A program made the translations under genes and the position numbers. A DNA stretch of 64,000 nt from Arachnopeziza araneosa (taxonomy: Eukaryota > Ascomycota > Leotiomycetes > Helotiales > Arachnopezizaceae): the NCBI GenBank assembly GCA_003988855.1, contig QYAI01000059.1, positions 1 to 64,000 of the forward strand, read 5' to 3'. Position 1 is the stretch's first letter. Every line of letters starts with the position of its first letter. The notes beneath the pieces were generated by a model that was not told the DNA's origin, ran no database searches, and saw nothing but the letters and a program-made list of their open reading frames with translations. Below are positions 1-11,522 of this stretch, piece by piece.

Positions 1-455
1 TGATAAGGGGAGAAATATAGTGAGGGGTGGGGTAGAAAAATGGATTTTTGAGGGGCGGGCGAGTGCGGTGACCGTGCGAGTGCAGGGGAATACGAGTAAG
101 TGATAATTTTCATTGCCGGCTGGCTGCCTTCGTATTTTTAGCGCATAAGCTCGACACAATCCTTCGGAAATACTTACTCAATTCAAAGCTCAGCTAACAA
201 TCTATCTGAAACTATCTCTGTACGGTAAATGGCATTATTGGTTGAATCATTTGTATATCTCGACGCACCAGAAAGCATCTTTGCAGCTTATCAAAAGGTG
301 TAGTAAATAAAATAAACATTTCGCAATTGACTTTCCGTTTATAAGTCATATGAAATAGGCAACGAGTTCTCTCACTCATATTCTAAGCGTTACTATTGCC
401 ATCTTTACCAGTAATCCCCTGATATGCATTCTGCAGTCTTTGCAGGTTTCACTGC
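1..455. other. AT-rich non-coding stretch
   Basis: No reading frame with protein-like content on either strand. It lies upstream of the decayed P450 and would have held its promoter. Nothing else seen. Confidence 0.5.
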
Positions 456-1790
456 ATGACTACAACTCAGCTTGTGTCTGCGTCTATTACTGAAAGCCAA
501 TCACTTCTTGTTGGGCTGTATAGTTATGCAACTGCCACGCCGAGAGGCCAGGTAGTCAGTGTAGTTATTACTGCGATCCTGCTTGATTGGAGGCTATGCC
601 GCTTCGCGGTTGTGCCCATCCTCTATCCCAATGAGCCCAAGGTGCTGCCATATTGGATCCCTCTTGTTGGGCATACCTGGGCCTTCACGCGGCATGCTGA
701 GAATTTATTCGTCTATGGAATGGAACGTCTCCAGAGTGAATTGTGTCTCGAGCATACCTCAAGCAGATTGAAACCGATATTGGTGTAATAAAACCTTCAA
801 ATCCCGCGGGCCATATGCTCTCATCCTTGGCGGACGCCAGAAATTGATATTGTGTGACGTCGAGCATGTCAATAAAATATGGAAAGACACCGCAGCGCTT
901 AGCTTTGACCCTCTAGTCACCAACATCTTGTACACAGTCGATCCAGCTCAAGTAATCCCAGATATCACGCCATTTCGCGCTTGGTCAACTATAACAAGCA
1001 GAAAAAGCATTACATTCGAAACATGAGTGACTGACTCCCGCAGCAACCCTCGTCCAGTAGCCATGCTGAGCTCCTACAAGACAGTCACGCTAGCCATCTA
1101 TATGAGCTGCTGTACTGGGGCAACCTGGACCTCGTGTACATTCTGACATCCAATGTATTCCAGAAGACTGTTTTATTGAGAAATAATTTTCGCTTCCCAT
1201 TAACCAATGGTGCAAACAGGTCATTTTTAGAAAAGAGCTCTTTGAGACTGCCCCTAGATTCATTAAGGGCTACAAGATATACGAGGACGAGAGCTGAAAG
1301 ATCTTCTTCCGTTATCCGAGATTCTTTACTTCGCATTTTCTTGATGCCAAAGATAAGGCGTTGAACACTATAGTCGAGTTTCTTGCCTTCCAAAGGAGAA
1401 GAGGCCTCAACTGTCTCGGGTCATGGATACTATGAACAATGAGCTTACTTATCTCAGCCTCCCCCGAAGGGATATTGCTGGAGTCATCATGTTGATCTCA
1501 TGAGTGTAAGTGGGCCTTAAATGTATCCATTTTGGGCCCAAATCCTATCTACTGACTTGAACTAGCATCAACAAAAACGCGCATTCGATAGGCTTTTGGG
1601 TTATAGCCCACGTTACCTGTGAACTAGAACTCTTTGCAGCTGTTTGTAGTGAGACGGACTGATCTTTCAATACCGATGGCACCTTGAATATGGATCCTCT
1701 TATTCGTAAGTGTCCGGAGCTTGAATCCATCTGGTACAAAGTACTCTGCGTCACACTCAAGCCTAGGTGCACCAGAAATAGGGGCTAGCA
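456..1790 (+). pseudogene. decayed cytochrome P450, N-terminal and middle part only
   Basis: Three frames carry pieces of one P450. From 456 there is a hydrophobic anchor, then a proline-containing hinge and the PLVGHTWAF block normal for a P450 N-terminus. From about 805 the next piece reads PYALILGGRQKL and AALSFDP. From about 1563 comes INKNAHSIGFWVIAHV, the helix I part, followed by PELESIWYKV, the K-helix ExxR area, where the Arg is lost. The pieces are joined by frameshifts, and a TGA lies within the 1563 piece. The C-terminal Cys heme-binding loop is missing, so it cannot encode an active enzyme. The style resembles fungal CYP7/CYP8-like P450s, but the exact family is uncertain. Confidence 0.75.
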
Positions 1791-2316
1791 CGAACACCTG
1801 AATATTTAATTAAGCACTACCCTAAATATTTATAGTGGGAATTAGCGTCGTGCCACATCATACTAAACTGCAGGGTCAATGCCAGGCCGCTCCAGGCCGT
1901 CGGGACTTGGCCCGGTCCAGCCGAGCTTTACGTGAAAGTTAATTTTCGTATATTAAGTGACAGCGAATCAATACAGATCTAAAAGAACAAAAAAGATAAG
2001 AAGTTGAGATGGACCCGATATATGTTCTCAAGTACTCAGCAGCTATTTTACTGGTCAATTGTTAACATGGTTTATGGACATGAGAGGCTGGCTCTCTTGA
2101 AAACTACCAGTGTGCCTGGCAACTTTAATCTTTAAACGCACGTAACGTAGCTAAGGACTCTCGTAGTGTGGGACAGAAGTGAGAATAACGTTGATTGGAC
2201 TGGGAGCGCTATCTTTTGGTAAGGTGTATCAAGTCTGAAAAGACTATTTACTCATTTCAACCTCTTATTAGTAAGAAACACAACTAGTGTAGCTCGAGCG
2301 ATGGTTAGTTTGTTTC
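1791..2316. other. AT-rich gap with no gene
   Basis: Follows the truncated P450. Stop-rich in all frames. A GC-rich patch at about 1870-1920 (GGCCGCTCCAGGCC type) stands out, but I cannot assign it. Confidence 0.4.
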
Positions 2317-2318
2317 TA

Positions 2319-2467
2319 CAGTGAGGTGCAAAAAGGCTTGTCCAGTGTCGTGCTGCTGCTTAGCTTTCAGGAGACTTGAGATTGGCATTTATAATCATAT
2401 CCAGCTGCCACAGCGTATACTTTGTCACGTCAGCACGGATACTGTACAAACTTTTTGCACCTCGCTG
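2319..2467. mobile_element. 149-bp MITE-like element with terminal inverted repeats and TA duplication
   Basis: The left end starts CAGTGAGGTGCAAAAAGG. The right end, read on the other strand, starts CAGCGAGGTGCAAAAAGT. The match continues for about 37 bp with a few mismatches and single-base gaps, and several mismatches are G/A or C/T. TA lies directly outside both ends (2317-2318 and 2468-2469), as expected for Tc1/mariner/pogo-type insertion. There is no room for a transposase, so this would be a non-autonomous element. The superfamily call is inference from the TA duplication and the CAG start. Confidence 0.65.
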
Positions 2468-2660
2468 TATTTAAAGATCCCTTACCTGCTGCTAAGCTAC
2501 CAGAGAACATCTGTCCAAGGCTTCCATTAAGATAAGCTGGAAGTAGTTTGAAGCTAGTTTCCATGGACAGAGATTAAATTCCAACATCTTCTCCTACCTT
2601 TTACGTATTTGAGTTTTTAGGGAAAGGCGGGCATTTGTTTGTCTGGATCCGTAAGGACTT

Positions 2661-2694
2661 TTTCGCACAAAATACCTGCAAAATTTGTGCGAAA
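2661..2694. repeat. perfect 11-bp inverted repeat
   Basis: TTTCGCACAAA (2661-2671) is matched by TTTGTGCGAAA (2684-2694) around a 12-nt spacer. It lies in the non-coding AT-rich stretch 2470-3005, which otherwise shows nothing. It could be a relic of an element end or a terminator-like hairpin. Function unknown. Confidence 0.5.
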
Positions 2695-3005
2695 TCTGTT
2701 CAAAGCATAGAATAATGTAATTTACTGCTCAGACCATGAACTGCTTTATAAAATATATGGAACGAGTCGTGTCAGCGAGAAGACAATTTCCCAAAAAAGG
2801 CATCCTTAAATTCTTCGTCCCTCGGCTATGTCAACCCGGCTTACCCGCCCAGGATACGACTATCCAACTCACAAGCATAACAGCACGAGAATTTATGTTT
2901 TGTCCGATCCCTTAACCGCAGCAGAGCGTAGCCTCTTCTTTTCCATAAGAACTAAAGTAGATATCTGATTAGAACAAAGCAAAGCAAGTTCTCTCTCCGG
3001 ATGGC

Positions 3006-3681
3006 TTACCCAATGTTGATAGCCTCCCAACTAAACACAAACGCCCCAAGGAAAGCACCGATGATAATACTGATAATGATATACCCATTATAATACATAG
3101 CCAGTAACATAATGAAATACGCTACTGCGAACTGTACCATATGCAGCAAAGCTCGAATAATTTGCTGGAAGAAGTTGGGTCTGAATTTGCGAGAAGGCGA
3201 GTATACAGATGTCACAGTAGCAACGGCAGGCTTGGTAGACGAGTCTTCATTGATGGAGAGTGGAGCGGGGCTGTTTTGTTGTTGATTGAGTTGGGCTTGA
3301 GTGACGAGGTATCGATCGTATTCTCGGGATGCACGACGTAGGAATTCGAGGGACATGACGAGAAGGATGACGCCGATGCAGGACCCAGCAAACATGCCTT
3401 TTGACGTGATGTGCCATGAACTAGCAATGAAACCTGCGATTGAGTTAGGAATTTTGGAGAGTTCATTGAAGTGAGACGTACAGGAATCAACAGTATACCA
3501 GTTCCAGAGCATCTATCACAGTGGGGTCAGGAAAGTAGAGGAGGTTGAGACGGATTTGACGTACAGAGATCTTGCAGCTTGAACTTCCTCCCATACTCAT
3601 CGACATGCTCGAAGTGGCCGTGACGGCGCTTCCTGTGGTCGTCGCCGTGGCCATATTCATTGTCGAAGTTCCCATATCCAT
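3006..3681 (-). CDS. Ctr-family high-affinity copper transporter
   Basis: Three exons: 3681-3565, 3512-3482, 3433-3006, with introns of 52 and 48 nt that both start GTACGT. Product 191 aa. It would carry Cu(I) across the plasma membrane or vacuole membrane as a trimer. The N-terminus is rich in Met (MDMGTSTMNM and MSMSMGG blocks), the usual extracellular copper ligands. The spliced SCKISMLWNWYTVDSCF block is typical of fungal Ctr3-like proteins. Three membrane segments lie at about 62-81, 148-168 and 170-187. The copper selectivity motif MxxxM is M158/M162 in TM2 and the packing motif GxxxG is G175/G179 in TM3. The start was chosen at the Met that begins the Met-rich region. An in-frame Met 16 codons upstream is less likely. 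It is divergent from the metalloreductase. Confidence 0.93.
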
Positions 3682-4433
3682 TTTGATGGTAGAAATTATA
3701 ACGCTCAGATGAGAGGAATAGAAAGACAACAGGAACGATTAACCTCTTCAAAAAGGGAGAGTAGATATCTTATTACACGAGAATATCTAGGCTAACGGGT
3801 CTCGAAAATGCGCTAACAGAGGGGGCGCTCTATAGACAAACATGACCACCTCGCTTATCAATTTACCTCCTATCAGAAGATCATGTTGACCATCAGAACA
3901 TTTGTTTGAAACACTTCATGGAATTACGAGCTTCATGAGGTTCCCAACTCCTGTTCCACGAGTTAATTTGAGAAGAAACTGGGGATCCAGGGTCTTGGTT
4001 GGCAAATTTGTGGAGCTAGCTTTGCTCTCATGCGTCAATATGAGCGGTTTAGAGAAGCTTGGCAGCGAACACACCACTATAGATTTTGCTTCTAGATTCC
4101 CACAAAGGGCGGAGATGATCCCCTAAATGTATCATGTTTTGTGGCTTGCCCCCATTCTAGTGTCTCTCCCGTTTGAGTTTGTGGAATGTGTAGCTCGTGA
4201 TTTAGGGTGGAATTTGGGATCAGTGGATGTCGTGATATTACTACGAAAGATTTACAAATATCCTAACGACAGTCATTCGAGCAAGTTTTCATTGGAGCTC
4301 TAAGGGGATGGCTTTTTCAGTGATTTTGGAAACCCTTGTTTCAGACGTTCATTTAACATTCGTATGTGATGTGATAGATAAAGTAGTGACAGATGCCACT
4401 CTTGCGATCTTCTTTTCAAAGTTCCAAGTCTCA
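3682..4433. promoter_or_regulatory. shared divergent promoter of copper transporter and metalloreductase
   Basis: A 752-bp interval separates the two start codons. At 4021-4028 there is TTTGCTCT, one base off the Mac1/copper-element form TTTGC(T/G)C(A/G). At 4041-4049 there is TGAGCGGTT in the opposite sense, a partial match. Paired copper elements are known in yeast Ctr/Fre promoters, but these two are weak matches and could be chance. The 74-codon ORF at 3902-4126 shows no protein-like character. Confidence 0.35.
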
Positions 4434-6419
4434 ATGGATTCACTAAAGTCCCCATTAATTCTCTTGGCTTTCTTTTTCACAAGGGTGGATGGAATGAACA
4501 TGCCCGATACATCAGGAAATTCGCCCAACGCAAATCTCTCCTTGTCCGATCCAAACTGTATCAATGAATCCTGCAAAGCCTTCCTCGATGCTGAAAATGC
4601 TTCCCAGGCAGCAATTTCCTGGGCTTCCCAGTTTGAGTATGGACATTGGACGACTTACTACTACGTTATCATTATCGGCCTTCTCATGCTCGTCCATATC
4701 GCACGTACCATCTTGGATACACGTGGGAGTCACAAATCTTCCAGCGCTCCACCGTCCATATACCAACGAGCAATCGCTGCAGGACGATATTTTTCATATC
4801 GACGATTTTCCGGAGGAATCCTAAGATGGCTCAAACTCCCATCTTTCGGTATGCTCGCTTTCCTCATAACCACCATTGTGTTTCTTACGGCGCTCATGTT
4901 CGCTGTCAAACCATACTATCGGGAACGCCTTGAGTACGGATCTCCTCCGCTGGCAATTCGATCAGGGTTGATGGCTTTCGCTTGCACTCCGATCCTGATT
5001 GTCCTTGCCGGAAAAGCGAATGTGATTACCTTGCTCACAGGTATAAGCTATGAGAAGCTCAATATTCTTCATCGCTGGGTTGCTTGGATGAGCTTTGGGC
5101 TTTCCTTAGTCCATACCATCCCCTTCTTTCTGCAGTCCAATTGGGATGGATCTTTTTATCACACGACAGGTGATGAAAATGTCAAGACCCAATTCTACTG
5201 GTGGGGGACGACGGTGGGAGGGAGTGAGGTAAGCCAGGCATACCCCAAAAGGTTTTATTGACTTATAATATCAAAGTACAGCGGAGTCCCTCCTCTTGCC
5301 ATTTTATTCGGACTCTGCATTTCGTCTCTCCCTTATGTTCGTAACCGCTTCTACGAATCATTCTATTTCACTCATGTACTTCTTGGAATCACCTATCTCG
5401 GTTTGCTCTTCTGGCACTCGGCCAATATCCTTGATTCTTGGGCATATATGTGGGCTACACTAGCCCTTTGGCTATCATCTTACGTCGCTCGCGCATTCTG
5501 GTATACTCGGCCCCTCAACATGAAATCGCAATGGTTTGTTGGCTCCCAAGCCACCTTTCAGCCGCTGCCTGGAGGAATGACTAGAGTTGATATACTCGCC
5601 CCGCCAGACTTCTCTTACAAGCCGTCACAGCACTGTTTTTTGCGTTTCCCAGCGGTCTCCGTCTTCGACAATCATCCTTTTACTATCATGTCCGCACCGA
5701 GCGTACATACTGCGGATCATCACCCGTCGCTCTCATTCCTTGTTCGTGCTCATTCAGGCTTCACGCAATCACTCGCAAGTTATTGCAAAGCCGAGCCAGA
5801 TCAAACTGCTTCGGCGTGGATCGATGGACCGTACGGAGGTCTCAAACGTCCTGTTGAGAAATTATATGACACAATGATACTGGTTGCTGGCGGTTCGGGG
5901 ATCTCAGCTTGCATACCTTGGCTATTGAGTTCTGTTCAACAGCCACGATTGCAAGGTCCAAATCATAGCAAGAGAGCCAAGCGAGTGATCCTAGTTTGGG
6001 CATTGCGAGAGGCTGACCATTTCTCTTGGGTTGAGAAAGAAGTCCATAACATAACGAGCCACCGAGATAGCACGCTCCAAATCGTGCTGAGATTTCACAT
6101 AACAGGGATCAAAAATACTTCTGCGTCATCTGAGAAAGATGAGGAAGTGGATGAGAAGTCTAAAACTACAATAGGTGCCAGAATTGCCGATTCCAGTCAC
6201 ATTGCGGAAATGGAAAAGCTTGGCGAGGTCCTGTACCGTCGACCAGATATGGGAGAAGTGTTACAAGAGTACGTCGGCGAGGGAAAGACAACTGTTTTTG
6301 GCTGTGGACCAAAGTCAATGCAGGATGATCTTTCCAACGCTTGTGCGAGCGTACAAAGAAAGATCTTGAGAAGAGAAATTCAGGAGGTAGCGTTGAATTT
6401 AGAATCTTTTGGGTGGTAA
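4434..6419 (+). CDS. ferric/cupric metalloreductase (FRE family, NADPH oxidase-like)
   Basis: Two exons, 4434-5228 and 5277-6419, with a 48-nt intron (GTAAGC..AAG). Product 645 aa. It moves electrons from cytosolic NADPH through FAD and two hemes to Fe(III) or Cu(II) outside the cell. Residues 1-20 form a signal peptide, which decides the start at 4434; the frame is open upstream to 4308. The ferric reductase membrane domain follows, with heme ligand pairs His213/His227 and His298/His312, each spaced H-x13-H. The FAD loop HPFTIM is at about 398, the NADPH glycine loop GGSGIS at about 470 and the C-terminal GCGPKSM at about 607. The divergent Ctr gene would import the reduced copper. Confidence 0.93.
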
Positions 6420-6654
6420 TGTGAGCTTCGAAGTTACACGAAATCGTATTAGGGTTTTTCTCCCTACCATGAATCACAGAGCGAAATCCCATGCAGCTTT
6501 CATACAATCATCTCTGTACTTAGACCGAAATGATTCATTGAAAGCCCCATCTTATAATACTGCTGCAGTTCCGTTGCGAACCTCTTGTTTACAACATATT
6601 CTCATCCTCATATCATACAAACCCTCAATCGAATTTACTTAAACGCAACACAAT

Positions 6655-7473
6655 ATGTCCAATTACAGCTACAGCCAGCCAGTACAGATAGCACAATGCC
6701 CAGGCTACAGAGAAACTGCACCGATGTTAGAGTGCACAAACTGCGTGCATCGAAGCCGTTCCGGGACAGCTGAGCCCATGCGAAAAGTCAGCGACATACG
6801 GAGCAACGGGTATCGCTGTCATCCGTGGTTGCGATCGAGCATTCTCCCTAGAACTGTGTGCAATGAAGCGGAGAGAGAGTTTGATACATGTGCCTACCAG
6901 CAATGAGATTGTACTTGGGTACTTGTTCCTCAAAGATAATTTACTTTACTTGGACCTGGTTCACCACCGCCACCTCACTTCCGGGAGGAATATGATGCAC
7001 TTGGACGATGGGCAATTAATTCATGTGGCCAGTATATGGCTGGTCAGTATGGAAGACAAATTTATCGTACCGAGAGGGGCTGAGAGTATGTTATTCCGCG
7101 AATTGGTGAACGAATTTATCTTTCTATGTAAGGCGTGTTTGAGTGTTCATGCAACCATGGGATTTTGAGTCTGTAATCTGTAGCTGCTGGCGGCTAAAGG
7201 GATTTTTCGTAGCTTAGAATGAAACAAGGTTCTTTCCTGCACCTCTCCAGCGGAATGTATGGAGCGATGGTGATCAACGCCAGTCTTCCCGAGGAGCTTT
7301 CTGTGGCCGCCGACAACCCTCTTTCAATATTTGATAGCTGGTTCAAGCTAGTCGTTCACAAACCGAAAGATGGAGAGACTTTGCAATCTATGGTACCCTA
7401 TGACTTCAGGCTCCCCTGCAACCATAGCGATCGGAACAAGAATTTCTTCGGCTTCGTCCCATTTGTCCTGTAA
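6655..7473 (+). other. three unassigned ORFs, possibly remnants of one gene
   Basis: ORFs at 6655-6906 (83 aa, five Cys), 6863-7168 (101 aa) and 7219-7473 (84 aa) follow each other on one strand in different frames. The last contains FDSWFKLVVHKPKDGETLQ, which looks protein-like. I recognise no family and could not build a convincing splice model. It may be a degraded gene or chance ORFs. The gap 6420-6654 is 3' flank of the reductase. Confidence 0.25.
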
Positions 7474-7499
7474 ACCACAGCCAACATGATTTGGGTAAA

Positions 7500-8584
7500 T
7501 AATAAAAAAAAAACCCCTTTTTATATAAATTTCGGCTTCATTCTGCTCTTCGCGATCGATGACTTTCCTATAAAACGATCCAGCTCGAGGGTAGTCCTTC
7601 GGTCTTAGGGCTTGAAATGCGAGCTCACGATATCTCTTAGTTAAATCTCTATCGATATCAGAATTGACGGGTTCCTAGTCTGAGTCATGGTCCAAGTCCC
7701 TGTAGATAGAACTAGCAAGATCTAGTGCTTGCTTCAGTTCTGGACCGCTGCTCTGCTCGTCTCCTCCTTCTGGGATTAATGGCAGATGAATCCACTGCTA
7801 TATATACCCATGATCTTCTTCGCTGGAAGGATTTCCCATGAATACTCCCACCCAAAATTGTTGATCTCTGTCTCTAATCACGGTGCTAGCACTATCATGA
7901 ATTGACCTGGCAGCATGGACATGACCTCGGAGTCCAGGGTGGTTTTTGCGTTATCTGCAGCTTCCCCTGGATCTTTGACTTATGATATCCTTGCAAAGCT
8001 TCTTCTATTCTCCCAACTTGAGTCTTAAGGCCTGAAAGAGCCTGATTGATCGAATCTGATGATGAGTTGCTACCCAGGAGAAGGCGAACATCTATCAGCA
8101 ACATAGAGCTCTGCATCCCACTTTGGTAGCTGTGTAACTGCTGCTTGAATGTGTTGATGCCCATTTTAATTTTTAGAAATTTGACTGGTCTACACAAGAA
8201 TCCCCTTGCTCAAAAGGCTCTGCAGCTTGAGCCCCTCCAACTTGTTATTGAGTTTCACCAGCGGTCTCTTGGTATCATCAGCGATTCTTAACGCAGCTCC
8301 ACAGCTCGCTACCACTATTCGTATGTGCCGCTACTGGTAATGAATTCATCGTCCATACTGAACTCGTCGCCTCCAAAACTCTCGAAATGCCTTGGACTTT
8401 CTGCGGAAGGTCGCCAACAGCCGGGTCAGTGTCGCGCGAGTCGCCTACGAAGGTGTAAATTGCTGTCGATATCTATCCAGTCAGTCTAGAGTCAGCATGG
8501 AAGTTACTAAATAAGTACTAGACGCACCTTGGAGCAAGCACTAGCGATTCCAGTAGCAGTCGTTGCAATCGAGAGGGGATCCAT
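7500..8584 (-). pseudogene. broken STAND-type (NLR-like) gene, N-terminal domain recognisable
   Basis: Starts ATG at 8584. Exon 8584-8528 reads MDPLSIATTATGIASACSK, then a GTGCGT intron and ISTAIYTFVGDSRD..VQGISRVLEATSSVW. This is the helical 'fungal N-terminal domain of STAND proteins', found before NACHT or ankyrin parts. A TGA then interrupts it. Further frames give DVRLLLGSNSSSDSINQALS, LKTQVGRIEEAL and, after another frameshift, STVIRDRDQQFWVGVFMG. At the far end comes KRYRELAFQALRP. There are in-frame TAGs near 7800 and 7680. The region codes for no full protein. No NACHT Walker motif remains. Confidence 0.65.
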
Positions 8585-9664
8585 CAGCCTGCCTACCACC
8601 AAGTTCAGAACGAGGCTATCAATATAATAAGTCACCAATTGGAAGCAATCATTTCATGATTCAATCCGTATGATGGATGTGCATTGCTAGACAGCAAATA
8701 TCACTCCGAGACTCGATCACTTCGAGACTGCCAGCTGCTGCGGCTCGTGAAAGAGTAGGGTATTGTAGCCTCACGCATTGCGACGGAAGGACGCCAATTG
8801 AGTTGATTTAGCGGTGGCTGAGGAATCCGAGTTCTGTGAGGTTACGAGTATGTGAGATCTGGAAGCTGGTGTGCGACAAAAGCACTGTGGTTGAGCGGAG
8901 TCGCAAAGTTCTGCTGAGTTGAGATAGATCCGCCAGATTTCTTGAAAAGCTTCCTAGGTAGCCCTGTCCCCTGCGAAACCTGAAGCTCCATTTTATCACG
9001 TGAAGAAACTCTCCTCCACCGACTTCTGTACAAGATATTTTACAGGCCTTGGGCGATAGTATGATTGTCACATTCGGCGATACTTTCGTAAGTATATCAG
9101 ATGCTAATTAGATACATCCCAGGATACTTGGGCTAATCACGTGCGATCTCTCCAAAAGCACCTTCTTTGCTATTCCCTCTCTTATCTTGTCGAGCATTTG
9201 AATTACCATGATCAAGATAATTGATATCTCATCTTTTGACTTCCATTCAATGATCGTACATACCTAGGTTTGTGACACAGCAAGAAATCGATCCTTGAAG
9301 GAAACTGTTGCGATTTCTCCTTGCTTACATCTGCTCGGCAAAAGAGCCTGCCCCAGCATCAAGCCGAAGACGCAATATTTCCCTATCAGTCTCATCGAGC
9401 CCCTACCAGTAGTCGAAAGATCGGCAGAAAGTTACCCCATCCCAAGTCATCACTTACTGTACAGTGTCACCCACTAACAGGACCATCTTCAAGCTCAAGT
9501 TTACGTTGATTCGTCAATTGATAAGAATTTCTTTTAACCTCTTTCCTGTTCAGGGACAGGATAGTGGGATCCATCGTAAGCATATCCCCAGGCTGCAGTT
9601 TCAGAACGCCATAAAGACGCCACTCTCCACATCAGCTCACCACAAACATCTCTCAAGCTTCACA
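8585..9664. other. intergenic, no gene seen
   Basis: Lies between the STAND pseudogene start and the carboxypeptidase start, and would hold both promoters. Short ORFs at 8808-9071 (minus) and 9295-9509 (plus) have no protein-like features. Confidence 0.5.
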
Positions 9665-11522
9665 ATGAAGTTCCTTCACCATTTTCAATTGTTTCTCCCA
9701 ATTGCCCTTGCCGTCGCAGAATCCCAGAGCCCTCTCACTTCCAGCCCCTCATCTCAGTCAGGCGACTTTCAAACCTTCCGCAGTGAAGCCTCCCCGTCTC
9801 ACTCCATTCGCATCAAGCAACAAAACGCCACACTCTGCAACACAACTGTAGAGCAGTATACCGGCTGGCTCGATGTTGGTGCCAAACATCTTTTCTTCTG
9901 GTACTTTAAAGCCGAAAGCTCTTCATCATCCCTCCCCACTTCTGAGCCGCTCGCGTTATGGCTGACCGGCGGCCCTGGAGGTTCGAGCATGTTGGGAATG
10001 CTCCAAGAACTTGGTCCATGTCTGATCAATGAACATGGAAATGGTACCGTTTATAATCCTTACGGCTGGAATAAGGATACCGCTCTCATTTTCATCGACC
10101 AACCTGCTGGCGTTGGTTTTTCTTACTTGGATGAAGGCGAGCCATTGCCAGGAGACTCATTCACCACGGCAACGGATGTGCATTTGTTCTTGCAGATGTT
10201 TGTCAGCCAAGTATTTCCTGAGCATAAAGATGGGCCACTTGTCATTACAGGAGAGAGTTATGCTGTAAATTCCAAGTCTTCCTCGTTCTGCTGAGCACAT
10301 CAGCTGACATAACACAGGGCCATTATCTCCCTGCTCTTGGAGCTCAAATTGTGAGCCAAAATGTACTTCACCCAAATCAGCCCCAAGTCCACTTAAAATC
10401 TATTGCCATAGGAAATGGCTACGTCTCCCCTCTGGATACAGCATTCGGGTACTGGGAGACGCTATGCACAACAAATCCAGGTGTTTCCTCACCGGTTTTT
10501 AATTCTACCCGTTGCGATATCATGGCGTCGAACCTCCCACGCTGCCTTGAGGTAGCAAAAATATGCTATTCGCACCCTGACCCCGCTATCTGTGCCGCTG
10601 CTTCAAATGTTTGCTGGGAAGGAGTAATCAAGTACTATGATAGCGAATCATACCGTGGTGGGCGCAACCGTTTCGACAGTAAGTCACCTCCCCAGTCCAG
10701 ATGCCCTAAGGGCAGGAACAACGATTTGCTAGTCTTCCCAGGGTATTACCCGTAGACGCCATTCTTGACTCAATCATATGCTATATTTGCTAACCAAATG
10801 ATCAGTCACTGCACCCTGCGATATTGATGAATTCTGCTACGCAAACACCCTTCTCATCCAAGAATTCCTTAACCTTCCATCTTCTTTTGCCGCCCTTGGT
10901 GTTCCCTCTTCTGTGAAGGAATTTGTAGTTGGCTCGGAAGATATTGCGAGAGCATTTGAACTGACTAATGACCGTTCGTCTTCTCCTTCTGTTATCCCAC
11001 ATTTAATCTCTTAGCTTACACCACACACCAATACGCACTGCTAATTATTCACCTTAGTTGCTATCTCTTTAATTCCACAAGTCCAATACCTCCTCAGCAG
11101 CCAGATTGATATTCTTATCTACCAAGGAAACCTCGATCTTGCATGCAACACGGCTGGGGCCTTGCGATGGACAGCGAATATGCCATGGAAAGGACAAGCT
11201 GAGTTTGTATCCAAATCTCTCAAATCATGGACCAGTATCGTTGGGGGAGAAAAGAAGAAGGCTGGCGAATGGAAGGAGGTTAATATCAAGATGGTGGAAG
11301 GAGATGAGAAGACTACGAGATTTGCGCTCGTCACTATAGATGGCAGTGGACACATGGTCAGTATATTCATCCGTTTTAGGTGTTGATTTTCGTCCCTCAG
11401 TTACGTGTCGAGATGATTTTCAATGCTAACTCACGTGTCTATACTTGTAGGTTCCACAGGATCAGCCAGAAGTCGCATTAGATATGCTACATAGATGGCT
11501 GTTCGAAAAGGCTTTCGATTAA
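9665..11522 (+). CDS. secreted serine carboxypeptidase, family S10
   Basis: Five exons: 9665-10264, 10318-10678, 10806-10973, 11058-11356, 11451-11522, giving 499 aa, the usual S10 length. It removes C-terminal residues from peptides outside the cell or in the vacuole. Residues 1-18 (MKFLHHFQLFLPIALAVA) are a signal peptide. The oxyanion-region motif WLTGGPGGSS is present. The nucleophile Ser198 sits in GESYAGHY, and the first intron splits this motif. Asp403 is in YQGNLDLACN and His475 in GSGHMVPQDQP, so the whole triad is intact. The ATG chosen is the one that starts the signal peptide; the frame is open further upstream. Confidence 0.93.
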
